Under the pieces are notes generated by a model. The model saw nothing but the letters and a program-made list of their open reading frames with translations, was not told the DNA's origin and searched no databases. This document shows, one piece after another, positions 16,682 through 24,065 of a stretch of 35,084 bases of DNA. Position 1 is the first letter of the stretch, and each line of letters begins with the position of its first letter. This DNA is from Saprospiraceae bacterium (GTDB taxonomy: Bacteria > Bacteroidota > Bacteroidia > Chitinophagales > JAHQVX01): contig JAHQVX010000068.1 in assembly GCA_019634125.1 (NCBI GenBank), positions 1 to 35,084 on the forward strand, written 5' to 3'. The position numbers and the translations under genes are program-made.

Positions 16682-17011
16682 TTAAGCAGTCATATCGTTT
16701 ATTGTTGCGGTTGGAGCATTGGTGCTAACACTCTTTATTCCATTTCTACAGCCACTTGTACTCTTATACATCTGACTCTTACCAATAACTTGACCATTCC
16801 CCGATTTTAAGTTAAAGTAAGTACGTCCATCTTTGGCCGTTAACATATCGAAACATTTTTCATCCTTACAATTCTTCCGGACACTCTCAATACCATTTTC
16901 TGCCCCCTTTTTACTGGAATAACCTTGACTCGTTAAAATAACCTGTCCATTCCTCGCCTTCAAGTTCCAATGGAACTTTTTTGACTTTTTATTTTGAAAT
17001 AATTCAAACAT
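16682..17011 (-). CDS. DUF1508 (YegP-like) protein
   Basis: 109 residues made of two tandem DUF1508 repeats: FHWNLKARNGQVILTSQGYSSKKGAENGI followed by TYFNLKSGNGQVIGKSQMYKSTSGCRNGI. Each repeat forms a small alpha/beta unit, as in E. coli YegP. The function is unknown; it is a soluble cytoplasmic protein with no catalytic motif. It is a single gene, facing the GH65 terminator at its 3' end and divergent from ccmE. The start codon region contains a short A/T-rich inverted repeat near 16993-17008 that I regard as chance. Confidence 0.9.
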   Translation of the reverse strand: MFELFQNKKSKKFHWNLKARNGQVILTSQGYSSKKGAENGIESVRKNCKDEKCFDMLTAKDGRTYFNLKSGNGQVIGKSQMYKSTSGCRNGIKSVSTNAPTATINDMTA

Positions 17012-17104
17012 AGTAGTGTGATTTTTAGTGGTTTATGTGCATTAAAATACTATTTTTTGCTGAGAGTTCTGCATATAATTCATTGGCTAAGAAGTACTAA
17101 GAAG

Positions 17105-17133
17105 AATTTTCACGCATTATCTTTGTGAAAATT
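17105..17133. promoter_or_regulatory. inverted repeat embracing the ccmE -7 box
   Basis: AATTTTCAC (17105-17113) and GTGAAAATT (17125-17133) are exact reverse complements separated by 11 nt. The spacer holds most of the TATCTTTG box at 17118-17125. The position suggests an operator, but no regulator is identified. Confidence 0.4.
17118..17125 (+). promoter_or_regulatory. -7 box (TATCTTTG) of ccmE-ccmF
   Basis: An exact TAnnTTTG match ending 15 nt before ATG 17141, inside the inverted repeat at 17105-17133. No confident -33 element is seen. Confidence 0.55.
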
Positions 17134-17140
17134 TTTGTCG

Positions 17141-17548
17141 ATGAAGAAGATGCAAATCATAGCCATAATTGCTGTAGCACTCTGCTTAGCGGTAATTGTA
17201 GCGCTTGTATCAGACGTGGAAGAATACAAAACATTTGCTGCTGCGCAGCAAATGCCTGATGGCAAAACCTCTACCATAGTAGGGGAGCTCACCCATCCAG
17301 ATCAAGTCATTTATAACCCCCAACAAAACCCCAATCTTACAGTCTTCTATATGACAGACAAAGAAGGCGGTCAAATGAAAGTAAAGTACTTCGAACCTAA
17401 ACCGAGAGATTTTGAAAAATCAGATCAGGTCACGATTACTGGTAAGGTTGTAGGGGATGAGTTTCACGCTTCTAGACTTTTAATGAAATGCCCATCGAAG
17501 TATGTTGAAGATGAGGAATTTGACACCGCCGTAGAAACCATTTCTTAA
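17141..17548 (+). CDS. ccmE: cytochrome c maturation heme chaperone CcmE, Cys-type variant
   Basis: 135 residues: a single N-terminal membrane anchor (IIAIIAVALCLAVIVALV) and a small periplasmic OB-fold domain. CcmE carries heme to the lyase CcmF. In the classical protein the heme-binding residue is the His of HxxxY. Here the equivalent segment reads FHASRLLMKCPSKYV, giving Cys in a CxxxY motif, which is the known variant of System I found in archaea and some bacteria. I start at ATG 17141; the longer frame begins with TTG. The stop overlaps the ccmF start (TAATG). A 10-bp hairpin lies in the codons for TFAAAQQMP, a segment that varies in the family. Confidence 0.9.
   Translation: MKKMQIIAIIAVALCLAVIVALVSDVEEYKTFAAAQQMPDGKTSTIVGELTHPDQVIYNPQQNPNLTVFYMTDKEGGQMKVKYFEPKPRDFEKSDQVTITGKVVGDEFHASRLLMKCPSKYVEDEEFDTAVETIS
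17232..17254. repeat. intragenic hairpin in ccmE (10-bp arms, 3-nt loop)
   Basis: CATTTGCTGC (17232-17241), loop TGC, GCAGCAAATG (17245-17254). It encodes FAAAQQM just after the membrane anchor. Confidence 0.82.
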
Positions 17549-20076
17549 TGGATATATATGCAACTGGCCCCGATATTTGGATTGGAAAACTCGGGCACTT
17601 CTTACTCATTCTTGCTTTTATTTCAGCCTTAGTTTCGGCTGCTAGTTATTGGTTTGGCTTTTCAAAGACGAACAACAAGGAACTCAGAAGTTGGACTTCT
17701 ATCGGGCGAACAGCATTCTATTTACACGGCTTAGCCCTACTTACAGCTATTGGATTGGTCTTCTTCATGATGGCCACAAAAAAATACAATTACCAGTATG
17801 TCTACAAACATGCTTCTAACGACCTGCCATTTCGGTACTTATTTGCTGCATTTTGGGAAGGACAAGAAGGCAGTACCATGCTTTGGTCGCTCTGGCATGT
17901 TATTCTTGGCTTTATACTCATTTTCAAAGCCAAGAAATGGCAACCACCTGTCGTAGGAACTATTGCGCTTGTACAAGTCTTTTTGATAAGTATGATTTTG
18001 GGCCTTTATTTCTTTGGTCAAAAAATCGGCACCAGTCCATTTGTCTTGCTTAAAAGCGCTATGGGCAATGCACCTGTTTTTGATATCAATCCAAATTTTG
18101 TTCCCGACGACGGCCAAGGCTTGAACGAATTACTCAGAAACTATTGGATGGTCATTCACCCGCCAATTATTTTCTTAGGTTTTGCTTCGGTCACTATTCC
18201 TTTTGCTTATGCCATGGGCGCATTATACAAACGCGACTTAAAAGGCTGGATCCAACCTGCTATGCCTTGGGCTTTGCTTTCTGCTGGGGTTCTAGGACTC
18301 GGCATTCTCATGGGAGGAGCTTGGGCATACGAATCGCTTAGTTTTGGTGGTTTTTGGGTATGGGATCCCGTTGAAAACGCCTCTTTAGTACCTTGGTTGT
18401 TCTTAGTGGCTGGCATTCACATGATGTTAGTGTTTCGAAGCACGGGCTATTCTGGACTTTCCTCTTTTGTATTTGTCATACTGTCTTTTCTGTTTCTTAT
18501 CTATTCCACGTTTTTAACTAAAAGTGGTGTATTAGGCGAAACCTCAGTCCACTCTTTCGCCGATCTTGGAATGAGTGGCCAACTCGTCGTATTTATGCTC
18601 TTTTTTGCTTGGTTCGGCTTTATGATGCTCTTACCAACTGGGAAAAAACGAGGCATATATTCTTTATTGATTCTTGGAACAGTCCTTCTATATGCAGTGA
18701 CCAATCATTTCGGAAGCACGTTAGGTTTATTCCTCTTCGTAAGTATTGCCTCTTTATTTTTCGCCGAAGATTTCCCTAAAAAAGAACGCGAAGAACCCTT
18801 GTGGTCTCGGGAGTTTTGGATGTTTATCGGCGCTTTAGTGTTTTTGCTTTCCGGATTACACATTTCAGGGGGGACTTCCGTTCCTGTTTTTAACAAACTA
18901 TTCGACACCAACTATAATGTACCTGACGCTTTCCATTATGATCGAATACAAATATGGGTGGCTATTGCTTTAGCCGTTGGAACGGGTTTGATACAATACT
19001 TCAATTACAACAAAACCAATCTCAAGAAAGTAGCTCGTCAGTTGGTGTTACCGATTATTGGAAGTGTAGCACTGACCTTACTTTTCGGTTTCCTCTACCA
19101 ATTCAAAAGCATACCCAACATCCTATTATTATGCACTTCTAGTTTCGCGGTATTGGCCAATTTAAATTACATTTTTGCCGTATTCAGAGGCCGAATAAGT
19201 GTTTCAGGTTCAGCCATGGCCCATCTAGGCTTTGCATTATTATTACTTGGTGTAATCATTTCTCAATCGAAGAAAAGAGTGGTGAGCTACAATACCACAG
19301 GTGCTGTATATGGGGAGAATCTTGATGAGGAAACGAATACAGAAACCGTCTTACTTTATGAAGACAGTCCAAAACGCATGGGCGATTACTTTGTCACGCT
19401 CAAAGACAATGAAACGGGAAATCTAAGAGATGCTGTTCGGGTTAACTTCAAGAAAGTAGATTCTGCGGGCACTAAGATTTTAGCCGATTTTAATTTAAAG
19501 CCTTCCTTCAAAGCCATGGATGACAACAGTTTAATCGCAGATCCGGCGATTAGGCGTTTGCCCCATCAAGACTTTTTTACCCATATTTCTCTGATTAATT
19601 TAGGAACAGAAATAGATACAACGAAGTACGAGCCTGCTGACTTCAAAGTAGGAGATACTTTGAGTTATGATCGCTCTGCGTATATTTTGAAAAACCTGAA
19701 GGAAGGTACCACTCGGGATGACATTCCATTAGAACCCAACGATATTGTACTCTCTGCCGATATGGATGTGGTAACGCTGAGTGGAATTCACCAAATTGAG
19801 CCTGTGTATGTGATTCGTGGGAACTTGGGCATTCCTTTTCCAGCGAAGATTAATGAAGAGAAATTGACGCTTCGGATTGAAAAGATCAATCCACAAGAAC
19901 AGTCAGTAACCATAGGAATTAAGAGCTCTAAACCGTTCCGGAAATATATTTTGTTGAAGGCAATGATTTTCCCTTTAATCAATTTCGTGTGGCTGGGCTC
20001 CATCTTGATGTTCCTTGGATTTATTCTGAGTATGCTTCAACGGAGGAAGGCCAACAAGTTGAAAGCCAGGCCCTAA
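17548..20076 (+). CDS. ccmF: cytochrome c heme lyase subunit CcmF (CcsA/CcmF family)
   Basis: An 842-residue polytopic membrane protein with about fifteen hydrophobic segments. The heme-handling tryptophan-rich motif is present as FGGFWVWDPVENASLVPW, and conserved histidine regions include WMVIHPPIIFLGFA. A large extracytoplasmic C-terminal domain (from about residue 590) precedes a last membrane helix and a basic tail. CcmF takes heme from CcmE and attaches it to apocytochrome c. It is coupled to ccmE by a one-base overlap. No CcmH, CcmG or ABC transporter ccmAB genes lie nearby, consistent with the reduced System I that accompanies Cys-type CcmE, although they could be elsewhere. An 11-bp inverted repeat with a 12-nt spacer lies at 17903-17936. 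Confidence 0.93.
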   Translation: MDIYATGPDIWIGKLGHFLLILAFISALVSAASYWFGFSKTNNKELRSWTSIGRTAFYLHGLALLTAIGLVFFMMATKKYNYQYVYKHASNDLPFRYLFAAFWEGQEGSTMLWSLWHVILGFILIFKAKKWQPPVVGTIALVQVFLISMILGLYFFGQKIGTSPFVLLKSAMGNAPVFDINPNFVPDDGQGLNELLRNYWMVIHPPIIFLGFASVTIPFAYAMGALYKRDLKGWIQPAMPWALLSAGVLGLGILMGGAWAYESLSFGGFWVWDPVENASLVPWLFLVAGIHMMLVFRSTGYSGLSSFVFVILSFLFLIYSTFLTKSGVLGETSVHSFADLGMSGQLVVFMLFFAWFGFMMLLPTGKKRGIYSLLILGTVLLYAVTNHFGSTLGLFLFVSIASLFFAEDFPKKEREEPLWSREFWMFIGALVFLLSGLHISGGTSVPVFNKLFDTNYNVPDAFHYDRIQIWVAIALAVGTGLIQYFNYNKTNLKKVARQLVLPIIGSVALTLLFGFLYQFKSIPNILLLCTSSFAVLANLNYIFAVFRGRISVSGSAMAHLGFALLLLGVIISQSKKRVVSYNTTGAVYGENLDEETNTETVLLYEDSPKRMGDYFVTLKDNETGNLRDAVRVNFKKVDSAGTKILADFNLKPSFKAMDDNSLIADPAIRRLPHQDFFTHISLINLGTEIDTTKYEPADFKVGDTLSYDRSAYILKNLKEGTTRDDIPLEPNDIVLSADMDVVTLSGIHQIEPVYVIRGNLGIPFPAKINEEKLTLRIEKINPQEQSVTIGIKSSKPFRKYILLKAMIFPLINFVWLGSILMFLGFILSMLQRRKANKLKARP
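17903..17936. repeat. inverted repeat in ccmF (11-bp arms, 12-nt spacer)
   Basis: TTCTTGGCTTT (17903-17913) and AAAGCCAAGAA (17926-17936) are exact reverse complements within the codons for a membrane helix (ILGFILIFKAKKW). Confidence 0.55.
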
Positions 20077-20093
20077 TTTTCCAGTAGTTCTAC

Positions 20094-20101
20094 TACCTTT
20101 G
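20094..20101 (+). promoter_or_regulatory. -7 box (TACCTTTG) upstream of the DUF2520 gene
   Basis: An exact TAnnTTTG match ending only 4 nt before ATG 20106, so the mRNA should begin at or next to the start codon. Confidence 0.5.
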
Positions 20102-20105
20102 GGCG

Positions 20106-20885
20106 ATGGATTTTTCAGAGGTAAATGTCGTCCTAATTGGTGCGGGAAATGTTGCTACACAGTTGGGCATTGCCCTGCGTTCCGCAGGGCTCAACATCCG
20201 CCAAGTCTATAGTCGTACAACAGAAAAAGCAGAGGCCCTTGCCGAGCAGCTCAGCTGCGAAGCCATCAACGACCTTCAAGACATTCACCAGGATGCTGCC
20301 TTGTATATCCTCGCTGTCTCTGATGGTGCCATTGAATCTGTGTTGAATCAATTGCCTAATTTAAATGGGGTGATTGCACATACCTCTGGCGTGACTTCCC
20401 ATACCGTAGTTGCCGAACATGGATTTACTGGCGGGTATTTCTACCCATTACAAACCTTTGTAGCGGATGAAGCTATGGACATGACTACGTGCCCCATTTT
20501 CGTGAAAGCTAATGAAGCAGCTGCGGAGCAGCTGCTTCTAAAAGTGGCGCAAAAGATATCTAACAACGTTAAAGTCATCTCCGATGAGCAGAAAAAACAC
20601 CTCCATCTTTCAGCAGTCATCGTCAACAATTTTGTGAATCATCTCTATGCCTTGACTACGGATATGCTAAGGAATGAACACCTCGATTTCACGGATCTAG
20701 AACCCATTATCGAAAGCACTATACAACGTGCACTTGCGAATGAGCCGAAATCCATTCAAACTGGACCTGCTCGACGAAACGATACAACAACTATTGAAGA
20801 ACACTTGGCGATGCTAAAGCATCAGCCATTACTCCGAAAAGTCTATAAGTGCTTATCCAAGAGTATAATAAAGTACTATGAATAA
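20106..20885 (+). CDS. Rossmann-like plus DUF2520 domain protein
   Basis: 259 residues: an N-terminal NAD(P)-binding Rossmann fold (VVLIGAGNVATQLGIAL with the GxGNxA loop) and a C-terminal DUF2520 helical domain (HLHLSAVIVNNFVNHLYALT, GPARRNDTTTIEEHLAML). The architecture resembles F420- or ketopantoate-type dehydrogenases, with AHTSGVTSHTV and GGYFYPLQTF between the domains. No substrate has been established for the family. It begins a set with the Nudix and Maf genes, linked by 8- and 4-base overlaps, so a house-cleaning or metabolite-repair role is plausible but unproven. Two perfect short-loop hairpins lie within it. Confidence 0.88.
   Translation: MDFSEVNVVLIGAGNVATQLGIALRSAGLNIRQVYSRTTEKAEALAEQLSCEAINDLQDIHQDAALYILAVSDGAIESVLNQLPNLNGVIAHTSGVTSHTVVAEHGFTGGYFYPLQTFVADEAMDMTTCPIFVKANEAAAEQLLLKVAQKISNNVKVISDEQKKHLHLSAVIVNNFVNHLYALTTDMLRNEHLDFTDLEPIIESTIQRALANEPKSIQTGPARRNDTTTIEEHLAMLKHQPLLRKVYKCLSKSIIKYYE
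20172..20190. repeat. intragenic hairpin in the DUF2520 gene (8-bp arms, 3-nt loop)
   Basis: GCCCTGCG (20172-20179), loop TTC, CGCAGGGC (20183-20190). It encodes ALRSAGL in the helix after the Rossmann loop. Confidence 0.7.
20514..20538. repeat. second intragenic hairpin in the DUF2520 gene (11-bp arms, 3-nt loop)
   Basis: GAAGCAGCTGC (20514-20524), loop GGA, GCAGCTGCTTC (20528-20538). It encodes NEAAAEQLLL, an Ala/Glu-rich helical segment. Confidence 0.82.
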
Positions 20886-21438
20886 GGAAATACCTATAAA
20901 CCCTTGGAAAACGAAAACTAGTCGCGTAGCCTTCGAAAACCCCTGGATTCGTGTTCAAGATGAACTGGCCATGGGTCCAGGGAACCATGAATTCACCTAT
21001 GGTGTCGTACAGTTTAAAAATCTAGCCATTGGAATCTTGCCTGTTAATGAAGCGGGCTATACATGGTTAGTAGGGCAGTGGCGGTATCCGTTGAATAGGT
21101 TTAGCTGGGAAATTCCGGAAGGAGGTTGTTTAATGGATAAGGAATCTCCTTTAGAAGCTGCGAAGCGGGAACTGAAAGAAGAAACGGGAATAATTGCCGA
21201 GCAGTATACTACGTTGTTAGAATTAGATTTATCGAATTCAGTGACCGATGAGCGCGCTTTGGTTTACGTGGCGACATCGCTCACTTTCGAAGAAAGTGAG
21301 CCCGACCCCTCAGAAGAGATTGTCGTTAAAAAAATCCATATCGATCAAGCTTTGCAAATGGTCCTAGATGGCACCATTACCGATGCCATTTCTGTGGCAG
21401 CAATATTGAAATACAAAACGATTCAGCATCAACTATGA
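20878..21438 (+). CDS. Nudix hydrolase (ADP-ribose pyrophosphatase-like)
   Basis: 186 residues. The Nudix box is complete and in register: G-x5-E-x7-REL-x-EE-x-GI, read as GCLMDKESPLEAAKRELKEETGI. The Mg2+-binding glutamates are therefore intact. The preceding VGQWRYPLNRFSWEIPEGG is typical of NudF/ADP-ribose pyrophosphatase relatives, which hydrolyse ADP-ribose to AMP and ribose 5-phosphate in the cytoplasm. Exact specificity is not proven. The start overlaps the DUF2520 stop by 8 bases (ATGAATAA), and its stop overlaps the maf start by 4. A 10-bp hairpin lies in the codons for LTFEESEP. Confidence 0.92.
   Translation: MNKEIPINPWKTKTSRVAFENPWIRVQDELAMGPGNHEFTYGVVQFKNLAIGILPVNEAGYTWLVGQWRYPLNRFSWEIPEGGCLMDKESPLEAAKRELKEETGIIAEQYTTLLELDLSNSVTDERALVYVATSLTFEESEPDPSEEIVVKKIHIDQALQMVLDGTITDAISVAAILKYKTIQHQL
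21279..21301. repeat. intragenic hairpin in the Nudix gene (10-bp arms, 3-nt loop)
   Basis: GCTCACTTTC (21279-21288), loop GAA, GAAAGTGAGC (21292-21301). It encodes SLTFEESEP, downstream of the Nudix box. Confidence 0.82.
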
Positions 21439-22019
21439 AATCATTTCCCCCATATAGCCACTTAGAGCTCTTATTGGCCTCCAAATCACCTAGAAGAAGG
21501 CAATTACTTGCTGGATTGGATGTAGCCGTTCAATTGGTCGATATTGAAGTGGAAGAGTCGTATCCAGAAACGTTAAAAAACAGTGATATAGGGGAATATT
21601 TGGCCATTAAAAAGTCGAAAGGCTACCAAAAGCCTTTGAAAGAACATCAAGTCCTACTCACCGCAGATACGGTGGTCCTTCAAGATGACATTCATTTCGC
21701 TAAACCCATCAATACGGCTGAAGCCAAAGCAATGATTCGTGCCTTTGCCAACAATACACATGAAGTCATCACAGGAGTATGCCTTCGGTCAGCAGATAAG
21801 CAAATTTCTTTTTCAGAACTGACGAAAGTCTCCTTCATGCCATTGAGCGATAGTGCTATTGACCACTATGTAAACCACTACGAAGTCCTTGATAAAGCTG
21901 GAGCTTACGGAATTCAAGATTGGCTGGGATTAACCACCATCAAAAAAATTGAAGGCTGCTACTACAATGTCATGGGACTGCCTACGTATAAAATATTCCG
22001 TGAATTAGCTCACTTTTGA
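21435..22019 (+). CDS. maf: Maf-family nucleoside triphosphate pyrophosphatase
   Basis: 194 residues beginning with the Maf signature LLLASKSPRRRQLLAGL. It continues with VLLTADTVVLQDD (catalytic Asp region), VITGVCL and the late GAYGIQDW. Maf proteins hydrolyse non-canonical or specific pyrimidine nucleotides to monophosphates, a house-cleaning activity in the cytoplasm. It is the last gene of the DUF2520-Nudix-Maf set; the 4-base ATGA overlap with the Nudix gene implies coupling, and both enzymes sanitise nucleotides. Its 3' end overlaps the convergent DAHP synthase gene by 15 bases and I see no terminator there. Confidence 0.93.
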   Translation: MKSFPPYSHLELLLASKSPRRRQLLAGLDVAVQLVDIEVEESYPETLKNSDIGEYLAIKKSKGYQKPLKEHQVLLTADTVVLQDDIHFAKPINTAEAKAMIRAFANNTHEVITGVCLRSADKQISFSELTKVSFMPLSDSAIDHYVNHYEVLDKAGAYGIQDWLGLTTIKKIEGCYYNVMGLPTYKIFRELAHF

Positions 22020-23096
22020 GCCTACTGATTTGCTCACCGGATTATCGTAAAATACTTCAGACTGTTGACGAATACTTTCGGTGTGAATCGCATCGAATAA
22101 GTTATTGATGAATTCTTTAGAAAGTCCAGATGGTTCTGCTTTCAACAATCTACGTTCTAACATCTTGGCTAAGTGCCCCGGCTGATAAATAGCTACGTTG
22201 TTTTCTTTCTTAATTAAGCCCAATTCACGAACTACTTCCATACGCTCACTCGTCATTTCAATGATTAAACGATCGATTTCTTCTAAAGCGCCCCGAAGTT
22301 CTTTTACAGACGAATCATCCGTAGTACGATTTCTTTGGCGAAGCTCAATCGTCATTTCATTGAAGCGATCTGGCGTAACTTGTTGTTTGGCGTCACTCCA
22401 TGCCTCATCAGGATTAACATGGCTTTCAATCATTAAACCATCAAATCCAAGATCAAGGCTCATTTGAGCGATTTGAAATAACAAATCTCTTCGTCCAGCA
22501 ATATGACTTGGGTCACATACCAACGGCATATCTGGGCGTTCTAAACGAAAATCAATTGGAATTTGCCAGATAGGTTGGTTTCTATAAACACTTTCTCCAT
22601 AATGAGAAAAGCCTCTATGAATAGCTGCAATTTTAGTGATTCCTGCGCCTTCAATTCGTTCTATAGCTCCCAACCACAATTTTAAATCAGGGTTGATTGG
22701 ATTCTTAACCATTACTGGGACATTCGTGCCCTTCAATGCATCTGCAATTTCTTGCACTGCAAACGGATTTACAGAGGTCCGCGCACCAATCCAATAATAA
22801 TCTACACCATGTTTTAAGCAAGCTTCTACGTGTTGGGGTGTGGCCACTTCTACAGCAATCGGCCGGCCAATTGCTTCTCCAGCTTTCTTTAACCAAGGAA
22901 GCGCCTTTTCACCATTTCCTTCAAAAGAATTCGGTCGTGTTCGAGGCTTCCAAATTCCACCACGAAGAATGTCTACATCATAATCTTTCAATCCTACAGC
23001 GGTAGCCATAGTTTGTTCCTCCGTTTCCACACTACAAGGACCACTAATTACTAATGGTCTGTCTAGCTGGAACCCCCATGAATCAAATCTTCTCAT
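22005..23096 (-). CDS. bifunctional DAHP synthase / chorismate mutase
   Basis: About 363 residues from ATG 23096 (MRRFDSWGF); the longer frame adds eight residues. The N-terminal type I-beta DAHP synthase domain (KDO8P-synthase-like) shows PLVISGPCSVE, LRGGIWKPRTRPNSFEG, GARTSVNPFAVQ, VMVKNPI and LVCDPSHIAG. The last ~100 residues form an AroQ-type chorismate mutase domain (ELRGALEEIDRLIIEMTSERMEVVRELGLIKK). DAHP synthase catalyses the first shikimate step and chorismate mutase makes prephenate. In related fusions the mutase domain mediates feedback by prephenate or aromatic products. The same chorismate pool feeds MqnA, encoded 20 kb upstream. Confidence 0.94.
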   Translation of the reverse strand: MRRFDSWGFQLDRPLVISGPCSVETEEQTMATAVGLKDYDVDILRGGIWKPRTRPNSFEGNGEKALPWLKKAGEAIGRPIAVEVATPQHVEACLKHGVDYYWIGARTSVNPFAVQEIADALKGTNVPVMVKNPINPDLKLWLGAIERIEGAGITKIAAIHRGFSHYGESVYRNQPIWQIPIDFRLERPDMPLVCDPSHIAGRRDLLFQIAQMSLDLGFDGLMIESHVNPDEAWSDAKQQVTPDRFNEMTIELRQRNRTTDDSSVKELRGALEEIDRLIIEMTSERMEVVRELGLIKKENNVAIYQPGHLAKMLERRLLKAEPSGLSKEFINNLFDAIHTESIRQQSEVFYDNPVSKSVGSKVS

Positions 23097-23133
23097 AACA
23101 ATAAAGTGTATATGGTACAATTATAAGGAAGAA

Positions 23134-24015
23134 TCAAACTAATTTCAATTTTTTGGCAGTTGTTTTCGAGCAAAGTAAAAAATTGACTTGTTCGCTTTTT
23201 GTAAGGCGTTTAGAAGGGGTAACCGTTTTTTTGCGCTCATTAATATTGAAATAGAGATAGTTGCAACGTTCAAATAAGGGCGTAAGTCGCTCTGCGATAG
23301 CCTCTGTCATGATTTCAATAAAAATAGTAGGCTGGTGTTCCTCTAGGTATTTGCCATATCCTAACAAGACCTCTACTTCATGGCCTTCTGCATCTATTTT
23401 GAGTAAATCAATTTTTGAAAGTTGAGTCTGTTCTACAAAATCATCTAATCGAATGGTCTCAATTTCAGTAGAACGAACGAGTTGAAGTTGTTTGGAAGAA
23501 GTAGAATCCAATGTTGCCGAATAAGAGTGATTAATAGCTTCTTCAAAAATCTGTTGTTGGCCAGTACGGTTAGATAATGCTTTTTTTATGCAATGAATGG
23601 GGTAGTTGTTTATAGTCACATTTTTTTTCAGCTTGTCAAAAACGCGGGGTATTGGTTCGAACGCATAAACCTTACAACTTTGTTGTAAGGTTTGAGTCAA
23701 CAAACTATAAACTCCAGTATTTGCTCCAATATCCACCACAACTTCAGCATCTTCACACAACTTCGCCCACAACGCTAAAGATTGGCCCTCCCAGCTATTG
23801 AAAATGCCCTTCCAAAAAATCTCCGTTTCAATATATAAAGCATGACTTCGAATTTTAAATGCTTGATTTTCTTGAACAGGAACAGTAAATACCGCATCAA
23901 AAGTGAGGTAAGGATAAAAGGAAGACGAGGGAGCCCCAAAAACCTTTATACCTTCGTATAGGTTTTTTTTGAAAGGAATAAGTTGATAGATCGACTTTAA
24001 TGTTTTTTTAAGCAC
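23134..24015 (-). CDS. FkbM-family methyltransferase
   Basis: 293 residues with the FkbM-type SAM-binding core. VVVDIGANTGVYSLL is motif I, VYAFEPIPRVFDKLKKNV follows, and RLDDFVEQTQLSKIDLLKIDAEGHEVEVLLG is the family hallmark. Members O-methylate sugars or natural products; the substrate here is unknown. The start is GTG 24015, because no in-frame ATG lies between it and the divergent msrA gene. It sits 38 bases upstream of the DAHP synthase gene on the same strand. The longest hairpin of the window (12-bp arms) lies in its codons for QTLQQSCKV, between motif I and the acidic loop. A second, bulged stem lies near the start (23938-23967). Confidence 0.87.
   Translation of the reverse strand: MLKKTLKSIYQLIPFKKNLYEGIKVFGAPSSSFYPYLTFDAVFTVPVQENQAFKIRSHALYIETEIFWKGIFNSWEGQSLALWAKLCEDAEVVVDIGANTGVYSLLTQTLQQSCKVYAFEPIPRVFDKLKKNVTINNYPIHCIKKALSNRTGQQQIFEEAINHSYSATLDSTSSKQLQLVRSTEIETIRLDDFVEQTQLSKIDLLKIDAEGHEVEVLLGYGKYLEEHQPTIFIEIMTEAIAERLTPLFERCNYLYFNINERKKTVTPSKRLTKSEQVNFLLCSKTTAKKLKLV
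23667..23693. repeat. intragenic hairpin in the FkbM gene (12-bp arms, 3-nt loop)
   Basis: AAACCTTACAAC (23667-23678), loop TTT, GTTGTAAGGTTT (23682-23693): the longest perfect short-loop hairpin found inside a gene here. It is not followed by a T-tract on either strand. Confidence 0.88.
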
Positions 24016-24065
24016 GATGTAAAATTGTAAAAACTTCTACGTCATTTAAAACGTAAATACAGAAG

